64,000 nt of DNA from Hafnia paralvei ATCC 29927 (lineage in GTDB: Bacteria > Pseudomonadota > Gammaproteobacteria > Enterobacterales > Enterobacteriaceae), in NCBI RefSeq assembly GCF_001655005.1, contig NZ_LXET01000038.1, positions 1-64,000 of the forward strand, given 5' to 3'. The notes beneath the pieces are model-generated. The model saw nothing but the letters and a program-made list of their open reading frames with translations. It was not told where the DNA came from and did not search any database. Shown here in pieces: positions 8,435 through 17,460 of the stretch (position 1 is the first letter of the stretch; every line of letters begins with the position of its first letter). A program made the translations under genes and the position numbers.

Positions 8435-9172
8435 ATGAAACTATTTCTCGCCACATTGCAGTTTATGACCCGCATCCCCGTCCCCGCTCGCTGGACAGAT
8501 AATCTAGACATGAATGACTACGCCAAGGGCGTGGTGTATTTCCCATTTGTGGGGCTGATCGTAGGGCTGCTGAGTGCGCTGGCCTTTGCTGTGATTTTAC
8601 CGGTCTATGGCCCTTTACTGGCGGCGGTAGCGGCGGTGTTGGCGACGACGCTGGTGACTGGTGCCTTTCATCTCGACGGTTTAGCGGATACCTGCGACGG
8701 AATTTTCTCTGCGCGCCCACGTGAACGCATCCTTGAGATCATGCGCGATAGCCGCATTGGTTCAAATGGCGCGTTGGCGCTAATCTTTGTCATTGTGGCT
8801 CGTATATTGATTATCTATCAGCTCACGCAAACGGGGCATAACGTCTATACCTTGCTGGTGGCTGCTCCGGCGCTGAGCCGCGCCTTATTGCCGGTGTTAA
8901 TGTATCAGCAGAAGTATGCGCGCGAAAATGGTATGGGAAATCTGTATATCGGTAAAATTGGTGGGCAACACTATGTTATTGCGTTGGCTATTGGTTTACT
9001 GATGACGCTCGGGTTTGCCAACTGGCACGGCGGACTAGCGGCGATCATCACCTATTTGTTTGCCTTACTCTATCGTGGCTTTATCAATAAGCGCATTGGT
9101 GGACAAACGGGTGATACTCTCGGTGCAGGCAATGAGCTATTTGGCTTAGTATTCTTGTTCGCCGTTATCTGA
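8435..9172 (+). CDS. cobS: adenosylcobinamide-GDP ribazoletransferase (cobalamin synthase)
   Basis: A 245-residue polytopic inner-membrane protein. It joins adenosylcobinamide-GDP to alpha-ribazole or its phosphate, the last assembly stage of cobalamin. The family motif FHLDGLADTCDGIFSARPRE at about 71-90 carries the acidic metal-binding residues, followed by EIMRDSRIGSNG and C-terminal GGQTGDTLGAGNELFGL. The Shine-Dalgarno sequence is weak, but the start gives the family N-terminus (MKLFLATLQFMTRIPVP). It is followed after 36 bp by cobC in the same direction, so the two are probably co-transcribed. The 95-bp leader is too short for a cobalamin riboswitch and lacks a B12 box. Confidence 0.95.
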   Translation: MKLFLATLQFMTRIPVPARWTDNLDMNDYAKGVVYFPFVGLIVGLLSALAFAVILPVYGPLLAAVAAVLATTLVTGAFHLDGLADTCDGIFSARPRERILEIMRDSRIGSNGALALIFVIVARILIIYQLTQTGHNVYTLLVAAPALSRALLPVLMYQQKYARENGMGNLYIGKIGGQHYVIALAIGLLMTLGFANWHGGLAAIITYLFALLYRGFINKRIGGQTGDTLGAGNELFGLVFLFAVI

Positions 9173-9208
9173 ATATTGCTGGGGTTAAACTGGGTCTAAG
9201 GAGCAGGG

Positions 9209-9811
9209 ATGGAGCTATATCTGGTACGTCATGGTCAGACTCAGGCTAATCTTGATGGAGTTTACTGCGGTAGTAGCGATCTTGCTCTAACCTCGTTGGG
9301 CGAACAACAGGCTAAAGCCGTTGAGGCTCAGCTGGCTTCACTGTCATTTGATGCCGTCTATACCAGTCGTTTACGACGTACTCAGCAAACTGCGCGCCAT
9401 ATCCTCGGCGCCGAGGCTGAGTTCGTACCGCATGCCGGTCTTGACGAGATGGCATTTGGTGAGTGGGAACTGCGCCACCATCGAGAGTTGCAGGAAAAAG
9501 ACGCAGAAAACTATGCAGCATGGTGTGCCGACTGGCAACGAACCGTTCCACCGGGAGGTGAGGGGTTTCGCGATTTCTCGGCGCGCGTACGCCATGCGCT
9601 GGCGGAAATTCAGCAACGACATGCAAAACAGCGGGTGCTGATCGTCGCGCATCAAGGCGTGTTGTCGCTGATCTGTACTCAGTTGCTGCAACTTGAAGCG
9701 CGCGCAATGTGGCATTTTCGTATTGAACAGGGATGCCATAGTCGTATTGACTACCGCGATGGTTTTAGCGTGATTTATTGTTTAAACAATAGTGGAAAGG
9801 CGTCGAGTTAA
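9209..9811 (+). CDS. cobC: alpha-ribazole phosphatase
   Basis: A 200-residue histidine phosphatase. LVRHGQTQAN at the N-terminus carries the catalytic phospho-acceptor His8, and VAHQGVL near 148 provides the second catalytic His. It removes the 5' phosphate from alpha-ribazole phosphate or adenosylcobalamin phosphate in nucleotide-loop assembly. AAGGAG with good spacing precedes the ATG. It follows cobS closely and converges on btuR, so three cobalamin genes cluster here. A general phosphoglycerate-mutase-like phosphatase is the alternative, but the pairing with cobS supports cobC. Confidence 0.9.
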   Translation: MELYLVRHGQTQANLDGVYCGSSDLALTSLGEQQAKAVEAQLASLSFDAVYTSRLRRTQQTARHILGAEAEFVPHAGLDEMAFGEWELRHHRELQEKDAENYAAWCADWQRTVPPGGEGFRDFSARVRHALAEIQQRHAKQRVLIVAHQGVLSLICTQLLQLEARAMWHFRIEQGCHSRIDYRDGFSVIYCLNNSGKASS

Positions 9812-9825
9812 ATAGCCAATAGATA

Positions 9826-9858
9826 CAAAAAGGAGGCCGCACATGACGACCTCTTTCA
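9826..9858 (-). terminator. probable terminator of btuR
   Basis: On the minus strand an imperfect 9-bp stem (AAAGAGGTC with GGCCTCCTT, one mismatch) is followed by a T-run, immediately after the btuR stop. Confidence 0.5.
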
Positions 9859-9864
9859 ACCGGT

Positions 9865-10455
9865 TTACCAGTCGATTCCTTTCTGTGCTTTTATTCCAGA
9901 CTCAAACGCGTGTTTTACCGGACGGACTTCGCTGACCGTATCGGCAAGCGCTTCCAGCTCGCGGTGGCAGCCTCTGCCGGTAATAATCACGGATTGATGC
10001 GCAGGACGCTGCTGCAACGCTGTCAGCACCTCTTCTAGCTCGATATAACCGTAGCTGACCATATAGGTCAGTTCATCCATGACTACCAAATCTAGTGTTT
10101 CATCCTTGAGCATTCGCTTCCCATGCTCCCATACAGCCACAGCAGCCGCGGTATCAGTTTCTTTGTTTTGCGTTTCCCAAGTAAAACCGGTAGCCATCAC
10201 TTGAAACTCAACGCCGTGAGGTTCCAGTAAATTACGTTCGCCGTTTTCCCATGTGCCTTTAATAAACTGAATAACGCCAGCGCGATGTCCGTGTCCTACC
10301 GCACGTGCCACGGTGCCAAACGCCGCCGTGCTTTTGCCTTTGCCGTTGCCGGTGAAAATAATCACGATACCGCGAGTTTCTTGTGCGGCGGCAATGCGGG
10401 CATCCACTTTTTCTTTAATACGCTGTTGTCGCTGCTGGTGACGATCTTCAGACAT
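9865..10455 (-). CDS. btuR: cob(I)yrinic acid a,c-diamide adenosyltransferase
   Basis: Transfers the adenosyl group of ATP to cob(I)alamin and precursors to make coenzyme B12. The start used, MSEDRHQQRQ, gives 196 residues as in E. coli BtuR. AGGAG lies five bases upstream, whereas the in-frame ATG ten codons earlier lacks such a site. The P-loop GNGKGKST is at 36-43. MDELTYMVSYGY and the C-terminal VKHAFESGIKAQKGIDW match the family closely. It is downstream of yciK on the same strand and convergent with cobC, so adenosylation and nucleotide-loop assembly genes meet here. Confidence 0.96.
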   Translation of the reverse strand: MSEDRHQQRQQRIKEKVDARIAAAQETRGIVIIFTGNGKGKSTAAFGTVARAVGHGHRAGVIQFIKGTWENGERNLLEPHGVEFQVMATGFTWETQNKETDTAAAVAVWEHGKRMLKDETLDLVVMDELTYMVSYGYIELEEVLTALQQRPAHQSVIITGRGCHRELEALADTVSEVRPVKHAFESGIKAQKGIDW

Positions 10456-10524
10456 GTTATCTCCTAACCCACTAATGTATGGCAATGCTGCGGTTTTGTA
10501 GTCAAAAAGGGTGCGGCGAATAGG

Positions 10525-11286
10525 TTATTCGGCAGGCCCCGGTTTTCGCCCCGGCTGGGCATCAAAACTCATACCGGTTTTGCGGCGGCTATCATCGCCC
10601 ATGAGATAGAGATAGAGCGGCATAATATCTGCAGGCGTTTTTAACTTTTGTGGTTCTTCATCTGGGAACGCCGAAGCGCGCATACTGGTTCGCGTACCGC
10701 CTGGATTAATGCAGTTTACCCGTAGATGGGTATTTTTATATTCGTCGGCCAAAACCTGCATCATGCCTTCGGTAGCAAATTTTGAAATAGCATAAGCCCC
10801 CCATCCCGCGCGTCCGGTTCTGCCAACGCTTGAGCTAGTGAAAATCAGTGAGGCTGACGGCGATTTCAACAGCAGAGGCAACACGGCCTGAGTTAGCAGG
10901 AGTGAGGCATTAACATTGACCTGCATCACATCGCAGAACTCTTGGTAATCTTGTTCTGCCAGCGGGTTGATGGTGCCTAGCAGACCGGCGTTATTGAGTA
11001 CGCCATCTAGGTGCGGATAAGCCGCAGCGAGCTCATCAGCAAGTTTTTGATAATCTGCGGGCGCGGCCGTTAATAGATCAAACTCCACGGTGGCGGCAGG
11101 CGCTAAACCGAGCTGGTGGATCTCCTGCTTAACTGCCTGCAGCTTACTTAACGTCCTGCCTAATAAGATGAGTTGAGCCCCATGACGGGCATAGGTGAGC
11201 GCCGCCTCTCGGCCAATCCCATCACCTGCGCCGGTAACGAGAATAATACGATTATGTAAGAGTTTAGGCTGGGGCTGATAGTGCAT
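10525..11286 (-). CDS. yciK: short-chain dehydrogenase YciK
   Basis: A 253-residue short-chain dehydrogenase/reductase. The NAD(P)-binding motif TGAGDGIG is at 18-25, NNAG at 98-101 and the catalytic Ser at about 151-153 with Tyr165/Lys169 (YAISK). The ending MSFDAQPGRKPG is typical of YciK. The physiological substrate is not known. The start MHYQPQP matches E. coli and has GAGGAA at good spacing; an upstream GTG was rejected. It sits 69 bp before btuR on the same strand, as in E. coli, and is divergent from sohB. Confidence 0.94.
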   Translation of the reverse strand: MHYQPQPKLLHNRIILVTGAGDGIGREAALTYARHGAQLILLGRTLSKLQAVKQEIHQLGLAPAATVEFDLLTAAPADYQKLADELAAAYPHLDGVLNNAGLLGTINPLAEQDYQEFCDVMQVNVNASLLLTQAVLPLLLKSPSASLIFTSSSVGRTGRAGWGAYAISKFATEGMMQVLADEYKNTHLRVNCINPGGTRTSMRASAFPDEEPQKLKTPADIMPLYLYLMGDDSRRKTGMSFDAQPGRKPGPAE

Positions 11287-11573
11287 ATTGTAATTCCTCA
11301 CTCCGCGCCATATTGGGGTATAAATTGTTTATATACTGTAACGAATCTGCGACGATCTTGGACTATTGCAAGGCGTATGGTCAATGGTATTGTTCCTAGA
11401 GCAAGCATTACGTGCTGAATTTACAGGGTGTTTACGTTTAAGGTACTTGAAAATGGCGTACCTGCCAGTATGTTACATACTGAAAAAGCGTATTGCGGCT
11501 TAAGAGAATTTATCTCTCATCACGGTCGGCAGTGCGGATGGTTTAGTTTTAGTACTCAAACAAGGCGGTGAAT

Positions 11574-12620
11574 GTGGAATGGTTATCCTTGTATGGCCTA
11601 TTTTTGGCGAAGGTGATGACCTTTGTGATCGCAATCGGTGCGCTGATAGTGTTGTTTGTCAGCCTGCGACATAAAAAGGGAGCGAGCCGCGGTGAGTTGC
11701 AGCTAACAGACTTGGGTGAGCAGTATCGCGATATGCAGCGTAGCATGCAGGAGGCGCGGATGGACGATAGCTCGCTGAAAGCATGGTACAAGTTGCAGAA
11801 AAAGCAGGATAAAGAAAAAGCCAAACAGCGTAAGGCAGAAGCTAAGCAGGGGATTGCGGCTAAAGAAAAGCCTTGCCTTTATGTGCTCGATTTCAAAGGC
11901 AGCATGGATGCTCATGAAGTGAGTGCTTTGCGCGAAGAGATTAGCGCAGTCCTTGCGGTGGCTAAACAGGGCGATGAAGTATTATTGCGTCTTGAAAGCC
12001 CCGGCGGTGTCGTGCATGGCTATGGTTTAGCGGCATCCCAACTACAGCGTCTGCGTCAAGCTGGAGTTAGACTGACCGTTGCCGTAGACAAAGTCGCGGC
12101 CAGCGGTGGCTATATGATGGCGTGCGTTGCCGATCGCATCGTGGCTGCGCCTTTTGCCATCATTGGATCAATTGGCGTTGTGGCACAAATCCCAAACTTC
12201 AATCGCTGGCTGAAGAAAAATGATATCGATGTAGAACTGCATACCGCTGGCGAATTTAAGCGAACGCTCACGCTCTTAGGCGAAAATACCGAGCAGGGTC
12301 GGGAGAAATTCCGCGAAGAGTTGAATGAAACACACGCGTTATTTAAATCATTTGTTAGCCAACAGCGTCCTTCTCTGGATATTGATTCGGTAGCTACCGG
12401 CGAGCACTGGTATGGCATCCAAGCCAAAGATAAAGGTTTGGTGGATTCCGTTGGTACCAGTGATGATTTGCTGATTGCTGAGATGGAAAACCATGATGTG
12501 ATCGGGGTGCGTTATACCCGTCGCAAACGGATGATGGAGCGCTTTACCAATAGCGCAGCAGAGAGTGCCGACCGCCTTATGCTCCGCTGGTGGCAGCGTA
12601 GTCAACGCCACGATATTTGA
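11574..12620 (+). CDS. sohB: inner-membrane peptidase SohB
   Basis: A 348-residue S49-family (SppA-like) membrane peptidase. An N-terminal membrane helix (about 8-31) precedes a charged Lys/Gln-rich segment (60-98). The protease domain contains VAASGGYMMACVAD (nucleophile Ser178) and the general-base Lys229 in EFKRTLT. It probably degrades membrane or periplasmic proteins; E. coli sohB is a multicopy suppressor of htrA loss. I chose the GTG at 11574 (VEWLSLYG, matching E. coli MELLSEYG), which has AAGG eight bases upstream. The GTG six bases earlier is too close to that site. Confidence 0.93.
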   Translation: MEWLSLYGLFLAKVMTFVIAIGALIVLFVSLRHKKGASRGELQLTDLGEQYRDMQRSMQEARMDDSSLKAWYKLQKKQDKEKAKQRKAEAKQGIAAKEKPCLYVLDFKGSMDAHEVSALREEISAVLAVAKQGDEVLLRLESPGGVVHGYGLAASQLQRLRQAGVRLTVAVDKVAASGGYMMACVADRIVAAPFAIIGSIGVVAQIPNFNRWLKKNDIDVELHTAGEFKRTLTLLGENTEQGREKFREELNETHALFKSFVSQQRPSLDIDSVATGEHWYGIQAKDKGLVDSVGTSDDLLIAEMENHDVIGVRYTRRKRMMERFTNSAAESADRLMLRWWQRSQRHDI

Positions 12621-12646
12621 TTTTCAATGCGATAAATCAAGAAATG

Positions 12647-12676
12647 AAAATGCCCCTTTATATGGGGCATTTTTTT
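12647..12676. terminator. bidirectional terminator between sohB and yciN
   Basis: The perfect stem AAAATGCCCC / GGGGCATTTT is flanked by A- and T-runs on both sides and lies between convergent genes. Confidence 0.88.
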
Positions 12677-12699
12677 GGAAAAATATCCTGAATGATTAA

Positions 12700-12951
12700 T
12701 TAATCTTCTAAATGATATTTTTCTGATAATACGTGCGCGAGATGTTTAAACATATTAAACACGGCCGTTGTTTTGCGAGTTGGAATTCCATCCTCATCTA
12801 AGAAAAACTCACCGCGGAATACTAACACGTCGCCTTTTTGCTCGACTTCGGTCGCTTCCATACCCTGCATATAATCTTCGTGCTCTTTAATGATTTGGTT
12901 TGCTTCAGCCAGTAGAGCTTCACGTTTGATTGGGGTTGTTTCACCGAACAT
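12700..12951 (-). CDS. yciN: YciN, DUF2498 family
   Basis: An 83-residue acidic soluble protein (PIKREALLAEANQIIKEHED, GEFFLDEDGIPT, C-terminal YHLED) matching YciN of E. coli, which lies in the same place between sohB and topA. Function is unknown. GGAG stands eight bases before the ATG. It is divergent from topA across about 435 bp. Confidence 0.93.
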   Translation of the reverse strand: MFGETTPIKREALLAEANQIIKEHEDYMQGMEATEVEQKGDVLVFRGEFFLDEDGIPTRKTTAVFNMFKHLAHVLSEKYHLED

Positions 12952-13386
12952 TTTTCGTTCTCCAACAAATGACGTTGTCTATTAATAAACCTGCCTAATA
13001 TAGTACTGCGGACATGAGGGGTATCGCAAACTATCACCGCATTTTGATCTCTGTTTTGGCTGATAATTGGTAAAAAGCTCCATTCCGTGCTAATTAAGTT
13101 GCGTGATGTTCTCAATCGGGTAGAGTGAGGGCTTTTCTAGCCTTTGGCGGAGCGAATTATCGTTATGTTGAATAAAAGTTCCGCATGTCAGAGGGTTGCG
13201 AAATTGCTCATCCTACTTTAAGGGATGCAAATTGCAGCGGTGTTGAGCAGTTAAGCGCGATTTTTGAAAAAATGGCTTGATCTCAGCGCGGTCTGCCGCA
13301 ATATAAAAAAGAATTTTATCAATCGCTACGGTAACGGCGAACAAAGGCTTCTGGAGACAGAAGGATTCATTCAGGTAAAGGTAATT
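12952..13386. other. yciN-topA divergent intergenic region
   Basis: 435 bp holding the yciN promoter region and a long topA leader. E. coli topA has several promoters in the equivalent space, but I can place none firmly. The frame open from 13264 into topA lacks a Shine-Dalgarno sequence and is not used. Confidence 0.5.
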
Positions 13387-15984
13387 ATGGGTAAAGCTCT
13401 CGTAATAGTTGAGTCCCCGGCAAAAGCCAAAACGATAAATAAGTATCTGGGTAACGACTACGTGGTTAAATCCAGCGTTGGTCATATCCGCGATTTGCCG
13501 ACTAGTGGTTCAGCCAGTAAAAAGGGCGCAGCCTCCGCCGAAAATAAAGCGAAGCCTAAAGTTAAAAAAAATGAGCGCGAAGCGCTGGTTAATCGTATGG
13601 GCGTTGATCCTTATCACGGATGGAAAGCGCACTACGAAATACTTCCAGGTAAAGAAAAGGTTGTTGCTGAGTTAAAAACATTGGCGGAAAAAGCCGACCA
13701 TATCTATCTCGCAACCGACCTTGACCGCGAAGGGGAAGCTATCGCGTGGCATTTGCGTGAGGTGATTGGCGGTGACGAAAGTCGCTATAGCCGCGTGGTA
13801 TTTAACGAAATCACTAAGAACGCGATCCAACAGGCATTTAATAAGCCGGGCGAGCTGAATATCGACCGCGTTAATGCACAGCAGGCGCGTCGCTTTATGG
13901 ACCGTGTTGTTGGCTACATGGTTTCTCCACTGCTGTGGAAGAAAATCGCACGTGGCTTGTCTGCAGGGCGAGTGCAGTCTGTCGCGGTTCGTTTAGTGGT
14001 CGATCGTGAACGTGAAATCAAAGCGTTTGTTCCTGAAGAGTATTGGGAACTGCGTGCTGACTTGAACGATAAGAATGCAGTTGCCTTGCAGATGCAGGTG
14101 ACTCATCACAACGATAAGCCATTCAAACCGGTCAACGGTGAGCAGACTCAAACAGCAGTCAAGGCACTGGAAAAAGCGCGTTATACGGTATTGGATCGTG
14201 AAGATAAACCGACCAGCAGCAAGCCTTCTGCACCGTTTATCACTTCTACGTTGCAGCAGGCTGCCAGTACGCGTCTGGGCTTCGGTGTGAAGAAAACCAT
14301 GATGATGGCTCAGCGTCTGTATGAAGCGGGTCATATCACCTATATGCGTACCGACTCGACAAATCTGAGTCAGGATGCAGTGAACATGGTTCGCGAGTAT
14401 ATCGGGGAAAATTTCGGCGAGAAGTATATGCCGAAAGAGCCGAATACCTACGCAAGCAAAGACAACTCTCAGGAAGCGCATGAAGCCATTCGTCCGTCGG
14501 ATGTGAACGTGCTGTCTGAGCAGTTAAAAGATATGGAAGCTGATGCGCAGAAGTTGTATCAGCTGATTTGGCGCCAGTTTGTTTCTTGCCAGATGACGCC
14601 TGCAAAATATGATTCCACCACGATTTCAGTGAAAGCGGGTGATTATACGCTGAAGGCAAAAGGGCGTACTTTGCGCTTTGATGGTTGGACTAAAGTTCTT
14701 CCGCAGTTGCGTAAAGGTGATGAAGATCGCACGCTGCCGTTCGTGGAAGTTGGCAGTGATTTAACGCTGCAACAACTGCTGCCAAGCCAACATTTTACCA
14801 AGCCGCCAGCGCGTTTTAGCGAAGCGTCTTTGGTTAAAGAGTTGGAGAAGCGTGGCATTGGACGTCCATCAACCTATGCGGCGATTATTTCAACCATTCA
14901 GGATCGTGGCTACGTGCGTGTTGATAACCGTCGTTTCTATGCTGAAAAAATGGGGGAGATCGTCACCGATCGTTTGGAAGAGAACTTCCGCGAGTTGATG
15001 AACTACGATTTCACCGCTCATATGGAAGATGGACTGGATCAGGTCGCGAATGCGAAAGAAGATTGGAAAAACGTGCTAGACGGTTTCTTCCAAGATTTTA
15101 GCAAGCAGCTTTCCGTGGCTGAAAAAGATCCCGAAGACGGCGGTATGCGCCCGAATCAAATGGTTCTGACCAGTATTGCTTGTCCGACCTGTGGACGCCA
15201 GATGGGGATTCGCACGGCAAGTACCGGTGTGTTCCTCGGCTGTTCCGGCTATGCGCTGCCGCCGAAAGAGCGCTGCAAGACCACCATTAATCTCGTTCCT
15301 GAGGCTGAAGTACTGAACGTGTTGGAAGGCGATGATGCCGAGACCAACGCACTACGTGCTAAGCGTCGCTGTGCGAAGTGCGGCACGGCGATGGATAGCT
15401 ACCTCATTGACAACCAGCGTAAGCTGCATGTCTGTGGTAACAATCCGGCCTGCGACGGCTACGAGATTGAAGAGGGCGAGTTCCGCATCAAGGGCTATGA
15501 CGGTCCGATCGTGGAGTGTGAAAAATGTGGTTCTGAGATGCACCTGAAGATGGGGCGTTTTGGTAAGTACATGGCTTGTACCAATGACGAGTGCAAGAAC
15601 ACCCGTAAAATCTTGCGTAACGGCGACGTTGCACCACCGAAGGAAGATCCGGTTCCTTTACCTGAACTTCCGTGTGAAAAGTCTGACGCTTACTTTGTTT
15701 TGCGAGATGGGGCTGCTGGCGTGTTCTTAGCGGCGAATACTTTCCCTAAATCACGTGAAACTCGTGCGCCATTGGTGGAAGAATTGGCCCGTTTTAAAGA
15801 TCGCTTGCCTGAAAAGTTAAGCTATCTTGCAGATGCACCGCAAAAAGATCCTGAAGGTAATAAGACAATGGTGCGTTTCAGTCGTAAGACAAAACAGCAA
15901 TATGTCTCTTCAGAGAAAGATGGAAAGGCGACGGGCTGGACTGCATTTTTTGTTGACGGAAAATGGGTCGAAACTAAGAAATAA
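13387..15984 (+). CDS. topA: DNA topoisomerase I
   Basis: The type IA topoisomerase that relaxes negatively supercoiled DNA. The start MGKALVIVESPAKAKTINKY gives 865 residues, exactly the E. coli length; in-frame codons further upstream add 41 unrelated residues and were dropped. The Toprim domain carries ATDLDREGEAIAWHLRE with its acidic metal ligands. The active-site Tyr is in ITYMRTDSTN near residue 319. The C-terminal half has three Cys4 zinc ribbons (CPTCGRQM, CAKCGTAM, CEKCGSEM) and the positively charged tail. Cold, supercoiling and stress affect its promoters in E. coli. Confidence 0.98.
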   Translation: MGKALVIVESPAKAKTINKYLGNDYVVKSSVGHIRDLPTSGSASKKGAASAENKAKPKVKKNEREALVNRMGVDPYHGWKAHYEILPGKEKVVAELKTLAEKADHIYLATDLDREGEAIAWHLREVIGGDESRYSRVVFNEITKNAIQQAFNKPGELNIDRVNAQQARRFMDRVVGYMVSPLLWKKIARGLSAGRVQSVAVRLVVDREREIKAFVPEEYWELRADLNDKNAVALQMQVTHHNDKPFKPVNGEQTQTAVKALEKARYTVLDREDKPTSSKPSAPFITSTLQQAASTRLGFGVKKTMMMAQRLYEAGHITYMRTDSTNLSQDAVNMVREYIGENFGEKYMPKEPNTYASKDNSQEAHEAIRPSDVNVLSEQLKDMEADAQKLYQLIWRQFVSCQMTPAKYDSTTISVKAGDYTLKAKGRTLRFDGWTKVLPQLRKGDEDRTLPFVEVGSDLTLQQLLPSQHFTKPPARFSEASLVKELEKRGIGRPSTYAAIISTIQDRGYVRVDNRRFYAEKMGEIVTDRLEENFRELMNYDFTAHMEDGLDQVANAKEDWKNVLDGFFQDFSKQLSVAEKDPEDGGMRPNQMVLTSIACPTCGRQMGIRTASTGVFLGCSGYALPPKERCKTTINLVPEAEVLNVLEGDDAETNALRAKRRCAKCGTAMDSYLIDNQRKLHVCGNNPACDGYEIEEGEFRIKGYDGPIVECEKCGSEMHLKMGRFGKYMACTNDECKNTRKILRNGDVAPPKEDPVPLPELPCEKSDAYFVLRDGAAGVFLAANTFPKSRETRAPLVEELARFKDRLPEKLSYLADAPQKDPEGNKTMVRFSRKTKQQYVSSEKDGKATGWTAFFVDGKWVETKK

Positions 15985-16016
15985 GCTGTCGATTTTTTTC
16001 ATTGAAATCACATCAA

Positions 16017-16045
16017 AACCGGTCAGAATGCTGACCGGTTTTTTT
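16017..16045 (+). terminator. Rho-independent terminator of topA
   Basis: The perfect stem AACCGGTCAG / CTGACCGGTT with a 4-nt loop is followed by a T-run. Confidence 0.92.
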
Positions 16046-16326
16046 ATGCAAAAATACTCAAAATGGCGCAAAATAGATCGCTAATAAATGAATAAGTATT
16101 CACTTTTTGATCGCATGCCTGTTGCTCTATCCTGCGAATGGGGAGGGAGCTGAATGTAAGTCGATTTTAATAGATTCCATAAATAATTCGTTATGATCTT
16201 GTTACCAGACCTATACAGATCGACGCAAAATGATATAGTGGTTATATAAAAGCAATTTAAATGATTGTTGAGTTATTAACCTTGCGGTCAATGTAGGGTA
16301 AAACGGGTTTAAATCGGCACAGAAAG

Positions 16327-16360
16327 CCCTTGGCTGAAGTGTTGGCCTATTTGCCAAGGG
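16327..16360 (+). promoter_or_regulatory. inverted repeat in cysB leader
   Basis: CCCTTGGC (16327-16334) and GCCAAGGG (16353-16360) are perfect inverted arms around an 18-nt loop, 56 bp before the cysB ATG. There is no T-run after it. It could be an mRNA hairpin or an operator. CysB represses its own gene in E. coli, but the repeat is not a recognised CysB site. Confidence 0.45.
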
Positions 16361-16415
16361 TGCCCCTATCCAGACTGCCATCGCGTCAAGTTTTAACCTA
16401 GGATGGTAATTAACC

Positions 16416-17390
16416 ATGAAATTGCAGCAGCTTCGTTACATTGTGGAAGTTGTGAACCACAATCTGAATGTGTCTTCGACAGCAGAAGGGCTATACACCT
16501 CCCAGCCAGGCATCAGTAAGCAAGTCCGTATGTTGGAAGATGAACTGGGCATCCAGATTTTTTCTCGTAGCGGAAAGCATCTGACTCAGGTTACTCCTGC
16601 GGGGCAGGAGATTATCCGTATTGCTCGTGAAGTACTGTCCAAAGTGGATGCAATTAAAGCTGTAGCGGGTGAACATACCTACCCTGATAAAGGTTCACTG
16701 TATGTGGCGACGACGCACACACAGGCACGCTATGCATTACCGCCGGTGATTAAAGGATTCATAGAGCGTTATCCGCGCGTTTCTCTGCATATGCATCAAG
16801 GCTCGCCAACGCAGATTGCTGAAGCGGTTTCCAAGGGGAATGCCGATTTCGCTATCGCGACAGAAGCGCTGCATCTTTATGATGATTTGATCATGCTGCC
16901 TTGCTATCACTGGAATCGTGCGGTCGTTGTGAAGCCCGATCATCCGTTAGCAGGGAAAACCTCGATTACTATCGAAGAGCTGGCAGAATACCCGATAGTT
17001 ACTTATACATTTGGTTTTACAGGTCGTTCTGAATTGGATACCGCATTTAATCGTGCGGGTTTGACGCCTAAGATTGTTTTCACTGCTACCGATGCGGATG
17101 TGATTAAAACCTACGTGCGCTTAGGTTTAGGTGTTGGGGTCATTGCGAATATGGCTGTCGATCCTGTGCAGGATCCCGATTTAGTGACCGTTGATACCAG
17201 CGATATCTTTACCTATAGCACGACGAAGATTGGATTCCGCCGTAGTACTTTCTTGCGCAGCTATATGTATGATTTCATTCAGCGCTTTGCGCCACATCTC
17301 ACTCGAGATGTTGTAGATACAGCAGTAGCGCTGCGCTCTAATGAAGAGATTGAAGCGATGTTTAAAGATATCAAGCTGCCGATAAAGTAA
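16416..17390 (+). CDS. cysB: LysR-type activator of the cysteine regulon
   Basis: A 324-residue LysR-family regulator, the same length as E. coli CysB. The N-terminal winged HTH (MKLQQLRYIVEVV, SSTAEGLYTSQPGISKQVRM) is followed by a periplasmic-binding-like co-inducer domain. That domain has TTHTQARYALP near residue 100, the Thr/Gln pocket for N-acetylserine. CysB activates sulfate uptake and assimilation genes when sulfur is short. It is located downstream of topA as in E. coli and is followed by its own terminator. Confidence 0.97.
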   Translation: MKLQQLRYIVEVVNHNLNVSSTAEGLYTSQPGISKQVRMLEDELGIQIFSRSGKHLTQVTPAGQEIIRIAREVLSKVDAIKAVAGEHTYPDKGSLYVATTHTQARYALPPVIKGFIERYPRVSLHMHQGSPTQIAEAVSKGNADFAIATEALHLYDDLIMLPCYHWNRAVVVKPDHPLAGKTSITIEELAEYPIVTYTFGFTGRSELDTAFNRAGLTPKIVFTATDADVIKTYVRLGLGVGVIANMAVDPVQDPDLVTVDTSDIFTYSTTKIGFRRSTFLRSYMYDFIQRFAPHLTRDVVDTAVALRSNEEIEAMFKDIKLPIK

Positions 17391-17406
17391 GTGTTTTCTG
17401 ATGAGA

Positions 17407-17430
17407 GAAGGAGCCAAAGGCTCCTTTTTT
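17407..17430 (+). terminator. Rho-independent terminator of cysB
   Basis: The stem AAGGAGCC / GGCTCCTT with a 3-nt loop is followed by a T-run. Confidence 0.88.
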
Positions 17431-17460
17431 AATGGAGTCTTATTTAAAGAAAATTCTTAA

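Noticed and set aside
13264..13386. 41-codon N-terminal extension of topA
   Set aside because: The downstream ATG gives exactly the E. coli length and has an AAAGG motif. The extension is unrelated to topoisomerase.
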